A stretch of DNA of 64,000 nucleotides, taken from positions 25,161 through 89,160 of the forward strand of contig CAKOIS010000004.1 of the NCBI GenBank assembly GCA_934087065.1. The letters are read 5' to 3'. Below are positions 1 to 8,646 of the stretch, one piece after another. The stretch is from an uncultured Bacilli bacterium (GTDB lineage: Bacteria; Bacillota_I; Bacilli_A; RF39; UBA660). Position 1 is the stretch's first letter; every line of letters begins with the position of its first letter. The notes beneath the pieces were generated by a model. It was given only the letters and a program-made list of their open reading frames with translations, had not been told where the DNA came from and did not search any database. The position numbers and the translations under genes were made by a program.

Positions 1-735
1 GCTTATAAAATGTATGATTTAATTGAGACATTAAAAGAACTAGGTTATCCAATTAAAAACTTAAAAAATATGAAACCTAACTTCTTAATACAAAGATTAT
101 TAAATGATTTTAAAGGTAAAGAAGAATATGTAATAATTTCAAGAATTATATTAACAAGTTTGAAACTTGCATACTACGGAACTGAAAACAAAGGACACTT
201 TGGTCTAGCACTTCAAAATGGTTATACTCACTACACTAGTCCAATTAGAAGATTAAATGATTTAATTATACACAATTTATTAGATATGTACGAAGATGGA
301 ACTTTAACAAAAGAAAAATTAATTGAAATTGATAATATGTTAGAAAAACTTTTAGAACACGCTTCTCGTATGGAAAGACAAGCAGAAAAAGCAGAATATG
401 AAGCAGATAAATTACAAGTAATTAATTACTTAAAACAACATATTGGAGAAGAACAAATCGCATACATAGAAAAGATAACACCTGAATATATTAAAGTAAT
501 CGTACCAGGTTTAATGGACGGAATTATAAAGTTTGATGATATGCCAGAAAGAACTTATATGTTACCATCTGGAAAACTAAAAGGTGTTGACACTGGAAGA
601 GTTTATAAACCAGGTCACAAAGTATTACTTACAATTAAAGATGCAACTTATGTAGACAAATCAATATATTATAACTTAGTAGACAACTTAACTTTAACAG
701 AAAGTGATAGTAATAAACTAACTAGAAAATTATAG
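1..735 (+). CDS. rnr: Ribonuclease R, C-terminal part (cut by window edge)
   Basis: 3'-5' exoribonuclease of the RNase II/R family that degrades structured RNA in the cytoplasm. The frame is open from base 1, so the start and the catalytic aspartates lie outside the window. What is visible is the end of the RNB domain (YTHYTSPIRRLNDLIIH, then the helix HASRMERQAEKAEYEADKL) followed by an S1-like RNA-binding domain (about the last 90 residues, with GLMDGIIKFDDMP and GHKVLLTIKDA). The ATG at 10 is internal. The next gene starts 8 bases after the stop, so they are probably co-transcribed. In many Firmicutes rnr lies next to smpB; here it does not. Family certain; the choice of R over other RNB enzymes rests on the S1 tail. 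Confidence 0.93.
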   Translation, partial: AYKMYDLIETLKELGYPIKNLKNMKPNFLIQRLLNDFKGKEEYVIISRIILTSLKLAYYGTENKGHFGLALQNGYTHYTSPIRRLNDLIIHNLLDMYEDGTLTKEKLIEIDNMLEKLLEHASRMERQAEKAEYEADKLQVINYLKQHIGEEQIAYIEKITPEYIKVIVPGLMDGIIKFDDMPERTYMLPSGKLKGVDTGRVYKPGHKVLLTIKDATYVDKSIYYNLVDNLTLTESDSNKLTRKL

Positions 736-743
736 GAGTATTT

Positions 744-1421
744 ATGAATAACGAAAAAAGAATATTTGCAAGTGGTTTAGGCTTTGATAAATTATTTATT
801 ATATTCGTAATTGGTTGCCTATTTGGTAACTACTATGAAATGATACTAAATTTAGTCAGACACTACTTAAGAGATGGTAGTATATTTTGGGAAGTAAGAC
901 GCGGGGTCATTTATGGCCCTTTTAGTCCTGTTTATGGAATGGGTGCTGTTTTAATGACAAAACTCCTAGCAGATAAAAACGATAAATGGTATATAACACT
1001 AATTAAAGGTGCTATACTTGGGGGATCTTTTGAATACTTAATAAGTTTCTTACAAGAAACATTTACTGGTACAACAAGTTGGAATTATAGAAAAAAAATA
1101 CTAGACATAAATGGAAGAACTACAATACCAATTATGTTTTTATGGGGACTACTTTCTGTAGTATTTATCCACTTTATTTATCCAAGGCTTTCAAAAAAAA
1201 TAGAAAACATTCCGTACAACATTGGAAAACCAATTCTTGTAGTATTTATAGTATTCTTATCTCTTGATATGTTTATATCTTTTACAGCTGTAATCAGACA
1301 ATCACTAAGAAGAGAAGGTTACCCAGCCTATACATACTTAGACGAATTTTATGATAAAGTTTATACAGATGAAAGACTAAAAAAAGCTTATCCAAATATG
1401 AAAGTGAGAAGTAAAAAATGA
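744..1421 (+). CDS. Putative ABC transporter permease, CmpB/COG4905 family membrane protein
   Basis: A 225-residue membrane protein with about five hydrophobic segments. It carries the family's core motif RGVIYGPFSPVYGMGA near residues 53-68 and a second one, WNYR...INGRTTIPIMFLWG, near 114-135. The family (PF06541) is annotated as an ABC permease although no ATPase partner is usually found beside it, and none is here; transport is therefore unproven. The start is supported by AGGAG 9 bases upstream. The stop overlaps the next start in an ATGA, so the two are translationally coupled. Confidence 0.8.
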   Translation: MNNEKRIFASGLGFDKLFIIFVIGCLFGNYYEMILNLVRHYLRDGSIFWEVRRGVIYGPFSPVYGMGAVLMTKLLADKNDKWYITLIKGAILGGSFEYLISFLQETFTGTTSWNYRKKILDINGRTTIPIMFLWGLLSVVFIHFIYPRLSKKIENIPYNIGKPILVVFIVFLSLDMFISFTAVIRQSLRREGYPAYTYLDEFYDKVYTDERLKKAYPNMKVRSKK

Positions 1422-2572
1422 TTAGTAACATATTTATAATAATTGGTATAACTTTATTTATATCAAAGCTAGTGTTAACTCTATTTAATAAAAACAAACC
1501 TACAAAAATAAATGTTGATAACCCAAACTACTGCATTCTAGTGCCTGCTAGAAACGAATCTCACGTAATTGAAGACTTACTACACAGTATAAAAGTTCAA
1601 ACAAAAAAAATACCATTTGAAAACGTTTATATTATTATAGAAGACAAAAGTGACCCTACTATAGAAATTGCAAAAAAATATAATGCAAATATATTAATAA
1701 GACAAAAGCTAGAACTAAAAAGAAAAGGATATGCTCTAATGGAAGCAATAGAATTTATCACAAAAACAAAAAGTTATGACGCATACTTTATATTTGATGC
1801 AGACAACATACTAGATAAAAACTATATTAAAGAAATGAACAAGTCATTTATGAGTGGCTATGACATAGGTATTGGTTATAGACTAATCAAAAATAAAACA
1901 AACAGTATTGCCACTTCTAGTCATTTAATATTTACCCTAATAAATGAGTTATCTAATAAAAATAGAAGTAAACACAACATAAACTGTAACTGTTCTGGAA
2001 CTGGTTTTTATATAACAGGAAAACTTATAAACAAACTAAAAACTTACCCATTTCACTCACTTACTGAAGACTACGAAATTTCACTATTCGCTTGCATTAA
2101 CAACTTAACAACAACATATAACAGAAATGCTTTATTCTATGATGAACAACCAACAAACTACAAAACATATTTAAAACAAAGAACAAGATGGGTAAGTGGT
2201 TACTTTGAAGCAAGAAAAAAATATACAAAAAACTTATTAAAAAACATAAACTTTAAAAACAAAAACTTTGCTTCAAACTATAACTCCTTTATAGGTATAT
2301 ATGACTTGATTTTCTTACTTATTGGCTTAATACTCAATATGTTAAATCACCCACTTTTAATACCATTAATAGTTTACTTAGTTCTCATGTTACTAACAAT
2401 TTATCTAATACATATAGAAAAAAACTTTAAACTAAACACTTCACTTTATATAAAAACTATACTAGTGCACCCACTACTTCTTCTTAGTTACATACTCTGT
2501 TTAATAAAAGTACTAACTAGTAAAGAAATAACATGGGATGTTATAGAACACAAAGAGACTTTAAATAAATAA
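1418..2572 (+). CDS. Family 2 glycosyltransferase, membrane-anchored
   Basis: A 384-residue GT2 enzyme: an N-terminal hydrophobic segment (residues 2-20), a GT-A catalytic domain with the nucleotide-sugar/metal motif FDAD near residue 125, the acceptor-site TEDYE near 210, and QRTRW near 250. The Q-x-x-R-W motif is typical of processive synthases such as N-acetylglucosaminyltransferases. Two or three C-terminal membrane segments follow. It probably makes a surface polysaccharide or glycolipid at the membrane; substrate unknown. It overlaps the upstream gene by 4 bases. A hairpin with a T-run follows the stop. Confidence 0.88.
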   Translation: MISNIFIIIGITLFISKLVLTLFNKNKPTKINVDNPNYCILVPARNESHVIEDLLHSIKVQTKKIPFENVYIIIEDKSDPTIEIAKKYNANILIRQKLELKRKGYALMEAIEFITKTKSYDAYFIFDADNILDKNYIKEMNKSFMSGYDIGIGYRLIKNKTNSIATSSHLIFTLINELSNKNRSKHNINCNCSGTGFYITGKLINKLKTYPFHSLTEDYEISLFACINNLTTTYNRNALFYDEQPTNYKTYLKQRTRWVSGYFEARKKYTKNLLKNINFKNKNFASNYNSFIGIYDLIFLLIGLILNMLNHPLLIPLIVYLVLMLLTIYLIHIEKNFKLNTSLYIKTILVHPLLLLSYILCLIKVLTSKEITWDVIEHKETLNK

Positions 2573-2582
2573 GTCTTTTTTA
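2556..2582 (+). terminator. Intrinsic terminator after the glycosyltransferase
   Basis: The stem AGACTT/AAGTCT spans the last codons and stop of the glycosyltransferase and is followed by six T. It ends the rnr-CmpB-GT2 transcript. Confidence 0.7.
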
Positions 2583-2740
2583 ATAACAAAAAAGCATTAA
2601 TATCTGTACATATTAAATATTACTTTATACTTATACAATCACATTAAATTCTGGCTTCTCTTAACCATTTTAAACTAGAAGGTTACTTTTTTTCTAATTT
2701 TAGCACTTAAAATTAAAAATGTAAATTTATAAAAACCATT

Positions 2741-2763
2741 AAAAAAAATAGACAAAAGTCTAT
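2741..2763 (-). terminator. Intrinsic terminator overlapping the psd stop
   Basis: On the minus strand ATAGAC-TTTT-GTCTAT is followed by a run of eight T. The stem includes the stop codon of psd. Confidence 0.75.
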
Positions 2764-3620
2764 CTTTTCTTAACACCAATTTTCTCTCCACACTTAACTC
2801 TAGTTTCAATATTTCTAACTGAATTATTAAGAATATCCTTATCAATATCAATAACATCTTTTTTAATAAGTAACACAATAGTACTTCCTCCAAACAAGAA
2901 CATTCCCTTTTCTTCTCCCTTTTTAAACTCATAATTATCATGCTTATTCTTAATCTTTCCAACAAGTGTTGCTCCAACTTCAACCTCGACTATATCTCCA
3001 AAATTCTTAGTATGAAGTGTAGTATACTCTCTACTGTTTCTCTTAAAAACCTTACACTTTCTATAAGCAATTGGTCTAACTGTATTTAAAACACCTCTTA
3101 CAAAATAATTATCTCCTTGACTGCCATCATCAACATAATGATATCTATGATAATCGTCTTTACATAACCTAAACACAAGAGCTTTCCCATCAATATAATC
3201 TTTGTAAATCTCATCTTCATTAAGTAAATCTCTTACACTATAAAAAGAATTCTTTATCTCAAAACAAGAGTACTCATTAACATCATAAACAGTTAACTTA
3301 GCATCACATGGGCTTATTAAAACATCCTTATCCTTAATAAAATCAATTTGTTTTTTCTTTCTAATAAAAAACGAATTAAAACTCTTATATTTAACATCTT
3401 CATAAATACTCATATCTATATTATTTTTCTTAATAAATGGCTTAATAAAAAGCTTAGAAAATCTACCACTCAAAAACAAACCAATTAATTTAGAAATAAA
3501 AGGCAAACTTAAAAACTTAATAATAAACCTACCAACAACATTACCATAAAGAAAATTAACTAACTTACCCTCTTTATCATAATCTAAATTATCTTCTCTA
3601 TCTTTAATCATATACAACAT
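2760..3620 (-). CDS. psd: Phosphatidylserine decarboxylase proenzyme
   Basis: Converts phosphatidylserine to phosphatidylethanolamine at the membrane. The pyruvoyl enzyme is made by self-cleavage before a serine; here the site is GGST at residues 244-247, with Ser246 as the expected prosthetic residue. Other family landmarks are SPCDAKL (103-109) and DYHRYHY (156-162), which holds the processing histidine. Length (286) fits the family. The start follows GTAGG, 9 bases after the stop of the diacylglycerol kinase-like gene, so both form a phospholipid operon. A pssA gene is not in the window. Confidence 0.93.
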   Translation of the reverse strand: MLYMIKDREDNLDYDKEGKLVNFLYGNVVGRFIIKFLSLPFISKLIGLFLSGRFSKLFIKPFIKKNNIDMSIYEDVKYKSFNSFFIRKKKQIDFIKDKDVLISPCDAKLTVYDVNEYSCFEIKNSFYSVRDLLNEDEIYKDYIDGKALVFRLCKDDYHRYHYVDDGSQGDNYFVRGVLNTVRPIAYRKCKVFKRNSREYTTLHTKNFGDIVEVEVGATLVGKIKNKHDNYEFKKGEEKGMFLFGGSTIVLLIKKDVIDIDKDILNNSVRNIETRVKCGEKIGVKKR

Positions 3621-3629
3621 AATTTATAC

Positions 3630-4568
3630 CTACTTTTCACTAAATTCTTCTAAATTAGTAAATAATTTTACTATATTCTTTTTAGGCACAAGCATATACA
3701 TTTCTTTATTAATAGTAAAAACAAACTCATTTGTATCATGCCTATACTCTTCTCCATCAAGCACCCAACTACCTGGATGTTCTTTAAACTTAATCTTAAA
3801 ATTATTAGTTTTATAATACTCTAAACCCGGCATACTCTTAACTTCACCTGCAAGTATCTTAGTAGCAAGAGCGATTAACTCTACTTTAGTTTTAGCACTA
3901 ATCATAAGCACTTCAAACATATCGTCATCAAGTTTTATATCATTATAAATATGACTTATTCCACCCATTCTACTAGTATTAGTTACAAACACAAATGAAT
4001 AAGTTCCACTCTTTTTAACACCATCTATTTCATAATCTAAATCGAATAATCTAACTTTCCCAGTAAATTCATGAAGTGCATTAAAAATATAAGCTAGTCT
4101 TCCATACTTTTTCTTATACGCTCTTGGAGTATTATAACTAACATCAACATAACTACCAATACACGCAACATAAACAAATGGAGTATCATTAATCATACAA
4201 ATATCAACATTCTTTTTAACTCCACTTACAAGCATCTGAACATTAACTATCATATTTTTAGTATAACCATACATTGTACCAACATCATTCATAGTACCAA
4301 CAGGAAGTTGTGCCATAACAAGCTTATTCTTTCTCATTAAATTACCTGTTATGCCTTCATTTAAAGTACCATCCCCTCCAGCACAAATAACTAAATCAAC
4401 ATCATCTTCTAACTCACTTACTATTCTAGTCGCGTCTTTTGCAGCCTTAGTTGGACACATAACAGTCTCATACTCATTAACTTTCATAATATCAGGAAGT
4501 TCTTTAAGATTTTTCTTATCAACAGGTCTTCCACTTTCAGGATTATATATAACTACACATTTTTTCAT
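3630..4568 (-). CDS. Diacylglycerol kinase family lipid kinase (DgkB/YegS type)
   Basis: A 312-residue soluble lipid kinase. The N-terminal DAGK catalytic domain opens with VIYNPESG and has the nucleotide-binding GGDGTLNE at 64-71; the C-terminal YegS/LCB5-like beta domain contains VLDGEEY. In Bacilli such enzymes recycle diacylglycerol released when lipoteichoic acid is made, which fits with ltaS at 33 kb and with psd downstream. Start ATG after GAGGCG. A sigma-A type promoter lies just upstream at 4589-4617. The exact lipid substrate is inferred. Confidence 0.88.
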   Translation of the reverse strand: MKKCVVIYNPESGRPVDKKNLKELPDIMKVNEYETVMCPTKAAKDATRIVSELEDDVDLVICAGGDGTLNEGITGNLMRKNKLVMAQLPVGTMNDVGTMYGYTKNMIVNVQMLVSGVKKNVDICMINDTPFVYVACIGSYVDVSYNTPRAYKKKYGRLAYIFNALHEFTGKVRLFDLDYEIDGVKKSGTYSFVFVTNTSRMGGISHIYNDIKLDDDMFEVLMISAKTKVELIALATKILAGEVKSMPGLEYYKTNNFKIKFKEHPGSWVLDGEEYRHDTNEFVFTINKEMYMLVPKKNIVKLFTNLEEFSEK

Positions 4569-4588
4569 ATTTTAAACGCCTCATAGAT

Positions 4589-4617
4589 ATTGTACCAAAT
4601 TCCTAACTAAAAGTCTA
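4589..4617 (-). promoter_or_regulatory. Promoter of the lipid kinase-psd operon
   Basis: Minus-strand -35 TAGACT and -10 TACAAT separated by 17 bases, about 20 bases before the start codon. Confidence 0.6.
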
Positions 4618-4666
4618 TACAAAGAAAAAGAAACAATACCGTTATTTAAAACAAAAAACAAGTGTA

Positions 4667-4706
4667 TTTTACATTTTGAGAAAGTTTTGTTTTACATTTT
4701 GAGAAA
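4667..4706. repeat. Two 17-base direct repeats resembling IS21-type ends
   Basis: TTTTACATTTTGAGAAA occurs at 4667-4683 and again, identical, at 4690-4706, separated by 6 bases. Closely spaced multiple repeats of this kind are known at the ends of IS21-family elements. No istA or istB is seen in the window, so this would be a leftover end. Confidence 0.35.
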
Positions 4707-4717
4707 AAAAGAAAGTC

Positions 4718-4872
4718 TTAACTTAAAACTTTCTTAATATTATTTATAATATCATTCATATCTAATTCTTCACTAATAAACATATCAACATAATCTATAT
4801 TTTCTTGATTACCTATAGCTATAATTTTAATATTACTAGATATATCTTCTTTTATAGTTTGTAAGTTACGAG
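4718..4872 (-). pseudogene. Open-frame remnant downstream of htrA
   Basis: After the htrA terminator the minus strand reads about 50 residues to a TAA at 4718, including IKIIAIGNQENIDYVD and ending in NIIKKVLS. There is no start codon or ribosome site, and upstream the frame simply runs back into the terminator. The composition looks coding rather than random, so I read it as the 3' end of a lost gene. Family not recognised. It adjoins the IS21-like repeats. Confidence 0.3.
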
Positions 4873-4884
4873 AAACAACAAAAG

Positions 4885-4913
4885 AAAAAACTAGGACTAC
4901 TTGCTTCCTAGTT
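4885..4913 (-). terminator. Intrinsic terminator of htrA
   Basis: The minus-strand stem AACTAGGA/TCCTAGTT overlaps the htrA stop codon and is followed by six T. Confidence 0.75.
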
Positions 4914-5976
4914 TAACCTTCAAATCAACTGTCTTACCATTTCTAATAACAGTTATACTAATTGTCTCTCCTACTTTATGACTATATAATTGATACCTAA
5001 ACTCAGCTACATCACTTACTTTATTATCTCCTACTTTAATAATTACATCTTCACTTTGTAGTCCAGCTTTACTTCCAGCACTATTCTTTTCAACATCAAC
5101 TACAACTACACCCTCAGTAATATCCTTATCAAGTCTAATTCCTGCATAAGCAAGTTGCATTGTACTTGTAGCATTAAGCATACTAACACCTATATAAGGT
5201 CTACTAATTTTACCATCTTCTCTTAAACTATTTGCATAATTGATAGCGTCTTCTATTGGAATAGCAAAACCAATGCCTTCAATAGTGTTCTGAACAATTT
5301 TCATACTATTAATTCCTATTACTTCTCCATTAGCATTACTTAAAGGTCCCCCACTATTACCTGGGTTAATCGCAGCATCTGTTTGCATAACATTCATAAT
5401 CCAGTCAGCACTAGAGCCATTTATACTAACACTAACCATTCTATCTTTTCCACTTAAAATACCTCTTGTTACAGTACCTCTAAAGTTTTTTCCCATTGGA
5501 CTACCTATAGTAAACACAGTATCTCCAACTTTAACTTCAGAACTCTTTCCAATAGTCGCAACACTTTTAATTGTATTTTTATCAACTTTTAAAACTGCTA
5601 TATCTGCATACTCATCACTTCCTACAACCTTTGCTGTAGTCTCAGTATCATCACTATAAGTAATATTTATAGTTTCAGCTCCTTCAATAACATGATGATT
5701 TGTCATAATATATCCATACTCGTCATCAGTATCATATACAAACCCAGTACCAGTACCAGCTAAAGTATTCTTTTGATAAGTTTCAATTACAACAACTGAA
5801 TCTTTAACCTTATCAACACTCTCACTAATACCAGTATCAGTAATATTCACGTTCTTTTCACTTATTGTCTTAACTACACTATTATTAGGAAACAAATACA
5901 TTGCTCCTACAACAGCACTTACACCAATTAATAAGCCTATAATTACAGTAACAACATAACTTATAAACTTTCTCAT
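4897..5976 (-). CDS. htrA: HtrA/DegP-like trypsin-family serine protease with PDZ domain
   Basis: Membrane-anchored surface protease for quality control of exported proteins. Residues 5-29 form a membrane anchor. The S1C protease domain has the triad His95 (TNHHV), Asp125 (ADIAVLK) and Ser208 (NPGNSGGPL). One PDZ domain (about 255-355) contains DKDITEGVVV and AGLQSEDVIIKV. Length 359 is typical of Firmicutes HtrA. The start lies 13 bases after the Abi-like gene, with AGGAAGGTG before it, so transcription from that gene probably reads in. No CssRS-type regulator is adjacent. Confidence 0.93.
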   Translation of the reverse strand: MRKFISYVVTVIIGLLIGVSAVVGAMYLFPNNSVVKTISEKNVNITDTGISESVDKVKDSVVVIETYQKNTLAGTGTGFVYDTDDEYGYIMTNHHVIEGAETINITYSDDTETTAKVVGSDEYADIAVLKVDKNTIKSVATIGKSSEVKVGDTVFTIGSPMGKNFRGTVTRGILSGKDRMVSVSINGSSADWIMNVMQTDAAINPGNSGGPLSNANGEVIGINSMKIVQNTIEGIGFAIPIEDAINYANSLREDGKISRPYIGVSMLNATSTMQLAYAGIRLDKDITEGVVVVDVEKNSAGSKAGLQSEDVIIKVGDNKVSDVAEFRYQLYSHKVGETISITVIRNGKTVDLKVKLGSK

Positions 5977-5989
5977 TTTTACACCTTCC

Positions 5990-6925
5990 TTAATCTAAAT
6001 ACATTATATCTTTATAATTACTTGGAAATCCCATCTTTTCTATTACATCATCTATCTTAATAGAATTAAGTTTACCACTAAGTCTATCTAACTCATAATT
6101 AATTTCATTCATCATCATCTTAAAATCAACATCAGTCAAAAGTCTCTTTAGAATAATTATCAAAGCAAATATATCATTCTTACCATTTATATACTCCCCA
6201 TCTATCTTCTGAATATTCAAAATACTATGATATTTTGTATCTGGTATCATCCTCTGAGTAAAATGATCAAACGTAACATCCTCATGCGCACATAAATTTC
6301 TATAGTTTGCTAGTATTGGTAAATAAGTTTCCATCTCTTCAGGCTCTATTTTATAAACACTTGAAATACTAAATTTATCTTCTTCTTTTAAAATACTAAA
6401 CATTTCACTAATCAAACCAAAACTAATAACCTTAACACCTATCCATAAAGGAATGTATCCATAATTATCCATATAATGGCTTGTCGCACCATGCTGTTTA
6501 CCATTAACTCTAAACTGTCTTTTAACCTTTCTTAATAAATCATTAATTTGTCTAGCCTTTTCCTTATCATTATCAAAATTACCTGGATTTAAATAATTCT
6601 TTTCTTTAAAACCATAATTCTTACTTAATATATAACTAAATATAGATTTATAGTTATTCTCAACTATTAAGATATTTTTAAATATAATATTCCTAAACAT
6701 TCTATCAAACACAAATAAACTATACACCTCATCAAAAGTAGTCCCATCTATAAACTTTCTAGACGCATCTTTCTTCAAAAACACATGTCTATACCCCATA
6801 ATAAAGAAGTAATTCTCTCTAAGTAAAACTTCTTTAGTATAAGCTTCATCATTTATAATAAGTCCCTTTTCCTTTAATATATTTATTTGTTCATCCAGAG
6901 TTTTAAAAACTTTTGCTGTACTCAT
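5990..6925 (-). CDS. Abi-like protein (AbiD/AbiF family) with HEPN motif
   Basis: A 311-residue protein matching the Abi_2 family: an N-terminal stretch of the KVFKTLDEQINILKEKGL type, then LRENYFFIMGYRHVFL. The HEPN-type R-x4-H signature is YRNLCAHED near residues 206-214, which in active members is the RNase site. AbiD/F proteins are known as abortive-infection factors against phage. It sits 13 bases before htrA in the same orientation, with no antitoxin gene beside it. ATG at 6925 is preferred over an upstream in-frame GTG because AGGTGA is then correctly spaced. Defence role inferred from family. Confidence 0.82.
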   Translation of the reverse strand: MSTAKVFKTLDEQINILKEKGLIINDEAYTKEVLLRENYFFIMGYRHVFLKKDASRKFIDGTTFDEVYSLFVFDRMFRNIIFKNILIVENNYKSIFSYILSKNYGFKEKNYLNPGNFDNDKEKARQINDLLRKVKRQFRVNGKQHGATSHYMDNYGYIPLWIGVKVISFGLISEMFSILKEEDKFSISSVYKIEPEEMETYLPILANYRNLCAHEDVTFDHFTQRMIPDTKYHSILNIQKIDGEYINGKNDIFALIIILKRLLTDVDFKMMMNEINYELDRLSGKLNSIKIDDVIEKMGFPSNYKDIMYLD

Positions 6926-6995
6926 CCTCACATCACCTAGAATAATTTTATCACAAAGGTTAAATTATTACCACTTTTTTCACAAACTTTTCGTT

Positions 6996-7202
6996 TTAGT
7001 TTACCTTTTTAATAGGTGGTTTAATAGGCATAATTATAGTTGCAAGTATATAAATAAGTAATCCACTTCCATAAACACATGACAAAATCACCCATAATAA
7101 TCTAATTAAAGTAACATCTATATCTAAGTATTCACTTATTCCCATACATACACCACTAATCATTTTACCTTCATTAACTCTATATAATTTCTTATTTTTC
7201 AT
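6996..7202 (-). CDS. PspC-domain membrane protein
   Basis: A 68-residue protein made of one PspC domain: KKLYRVNEGKMISGVCMGISEYLDID followed by one or two hydrophobic segments (LLWVILSCVYGSGLLIYILATIIM). Small stand-alone PspC proteins sit in the membrane and are linked to envelope stress. Start ATG after GGAGGTAGAGT. It overlaps the end of a 43-codon ORF by 11 bases, suggesting coupling. Confidence 0.87.
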   Translation of the reverse strand: MKNKKLYRVNEGKMISGVCMGISEYLDIDVTLIRLLWVILSCVYGSGLLIYILATIIMPIKPPIKKVN

Positions 7203-7323
7203 ACTCTACCTCCACATAAATATAATTACTTCTTATATAGTTACTAACCTTATCATTTAAAGTGTGCATATACCGATTTAACAAGCTAACTATATAATCA
7301 CTTCCATACTTTCTTACTACCAT
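7192..7323 (-). CDS. Small ORF coupled to pspC
   Basis: A 43-residue ORF beginning MVVRKYGSDYIVSLL and ending VEVEYEK, stop at 7192, overlapping the pspC start by 11 bases. GTGGTAG 5 bases before the ATG could serve as ribosome site; an in-frame GTG at 7335 is an alternative start. Charged, soluble and without a recognised domain. It is supported only by its open frame and the overlap with pspC, which is typical of coupled genes. Confidence 0.4.
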   Translation of the reverse strand: MVVRKYGSDYIVSLLNRYMHTLNDKVSNYIRSNYIYVEVEYEK

Positions 7324-7653
7324 TAATTCTACCACATTTAGCTTTCTAAATAAAGAAAAAACTTTACTTTAAATTAAAACTAAAACAAACACATTTTTAT
7401 TTAAATACTATAATATTAATTAAGTATTAACTACTAACTCAAATATATTTAATAAATTAATTTTATAATCATAAACACATTACCTAAGTAACTTATTAGC
7501 ATCTATATATATTCCATAATAACCTACAATTTTTAAACATTTTATATTTCCAACACTTCAAACCGAAAAACTTTACATTTTCACATACTTTTTCGGTAAA
7601 AAGCACAAAAACTTTGTATATTTAGAAACTTTTTATACTTAAAGGTATATTAA
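7324..7653. other. Intergenic, AT-rich, with an inverted repeat
   Basis: No gene, tRNA or leader could be supported. The only structure is an inverted repeat, ACCGAAAAA at 7562-7570 against TTTTTCGGT at 7589-7597 with an 18-base loop. Read on the minus strand it has the form of a terminator or an operator, but the rpsI terminator lies separately at 7654-7682. Confidence 0.4.
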
Positions 7654-7682
7654 AAGGAAGTGGAACAAATTCCCCTTCCTTA
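7654..7682 (-). terminator. Intrinsic terminator of rplM-rpsI
   Basis: Strong minus-strand hairpin AAGGAAGGGGAA/TTCCACTTCCTT with a TTTG loop, one mismatch, followed by TTTT. Confidence 0.85.
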
Positions 7683-7691
7683 AATAAATTA

Positions 7692-8090
7692 CTATCTCTT
7701 ACTGAATTGTGGAGCACGTCTAGCTTTCTTAAGACCATATTTCTTACGTTCTTTAATTCTAGCATCTCTAGTTATCATACCAGCACCTTTTAAAGTAGGT
7801 CTATAACCTTCACTATCAACTTCAATTAAAGCTCTAGCAATACCTAATCTAATAGCACCAGTTTGTCCACTAAAACCTCCACCTTTAACAGTAACTTCAA
7901 TATCATATTGACCATCAGTTCCTGTAAGTACAAGTGGTTGTTTTAAATCCATTACTAAAGTATCATAAGGCATATATTCATTAACATCAACACCATTAAC
8001 GATAATACTACCTTTACCACTAGTCATTCTAACTTGAGCTACACTTCTTTTTCTTCTTCCTGTAGCTGTATAAACTTTCTTATCTGCCAT
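7692..8090 (-). CDS. rpsI: 30S ribosomal protein S9
   Basis: 132 residues with the family landmarks TGRRKRSVAQVR near the start, GGGFSGQTGAIRLGIARAL in the middle and the conserved basic tail KKARRAPQFSKR that reaches the P-site tRNA. Start ATG after AGGAGG, 8 bases downstream of rplM, the usual L13-S9 operon. Confidence 0.98.
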   Translation of the reverse strand: MADKKVYTATGRRKRSVAQVRMTSGKGSIIVNGVDVNEYMPYDTLVMDLKQPLVLTGTDGQYDIEVTVKGGGFSGQTGAIRLGIARALIEVDSEGYRPTLKGAGMITRDARIKERKKYGLKKARRAPQFSKR

Positions 8091-8098
8091 AATTCCTC

Positions 8099-8527
8099 CT
8101 ATAATTCAATCTTTTCAGGCTTTTGAGCTTCATGATTATGATTTTCTCCTTCATAAACAAATAACTTCTTGTACATTTGTCTACCAAGTCTATTCTTAGG
8201 AAGCATTCCTTTAACAGCTCTTTCAACCATTTCAACTGGATATTGTTCTTTCATAACCTTAGCAGTTCTTTCTCTTAATCCACCTGGAAATCCACTATGA
8301 TTATAATATACTTTCTTATTTAATTTGTCGCCAGTTAAATTAACTTTACCAGCATTTACTATAATAACTGCATCCCCACAATTAATATGAGGTGTAAAAG
8401 TTACTTTATGTTTACCACGTAAGATATGTGCTGCCTTAACTGCAACTTTACCTAAAGTTTCACCCTCAGCATCAATTAAATACCATTTTGTAGAAACATC
8501 TTCATTTCTTAACATAAATGTTTTCAT
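8099..8527 (-). CDS. rplM: 50S ribosomal protein L13
   Basis: 142 residues starting MKTFMLRNEDVSTKWYLIDA, with GKHKVTFTPHINCGDAVIIVNA and the terminal segment GMLPKNRLGRQMYKKLFVY. The frame is open 28 codons further upstream, but the start at 8527 is right: it matches the family N-terminus and has AAGGAGAA before it. First gene of the rplM-rpsI operon; the promoter is at 8617-8646. Confidence 0.97.
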   Translation of the reverse strand: MKTFMLRNEDVSTKWYLIDAEGETLGKVAVKAAHILRGKHKVTFTPHINCGDAVIIVNAGKVNLTGDKLNKKVYYNHSGFPGGLRERTAKVMKEQYPVEMVERAVKGMLPKNRLGRQMYKKLFVYEGENHNHEAQKPEKIEL

Positions 8528-8610
8528 ATAAATTCTCCTTCTTAATTTTCTATCCTTATATATAAGACTTCCCACATCCACATACAAAGATAATTTATAA
8601 AAATGTACCA
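8528..8610 (-). promoter_or_regulatory. rplM 5' leader, possible L13 autoregulatory leader
   Basis: About 80 bases lie between the inferred transcription start and the rplM start codon. Firmicutes often carry an L13-binding leader here. Short complementary stretches around the TATATATA segment could fold, but I cannot match it to the known consensus by eye. Confidence 0.3.
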
Positions 8611-8616
8611 AGAATA

Positions 8617-8646
8617 ATTATACAATAACACATATGAAAAAATCAA
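8617..8646 (-). promoter_or_regulatory. rplM-rpsI promoter
   Basis: Minus-strand -35 TTGATT and perfect -10 TATAAT, 18-base spacer. Confidence 0.7.

Noticed and set aside
7203..7653. A structured RNA or riboswitch upstream of pspC / downstream of rpsI
   Set aside because: Only one AT-rich inverted repeat was found, with no conserved loop sequence; the position fits no known regulated gene.
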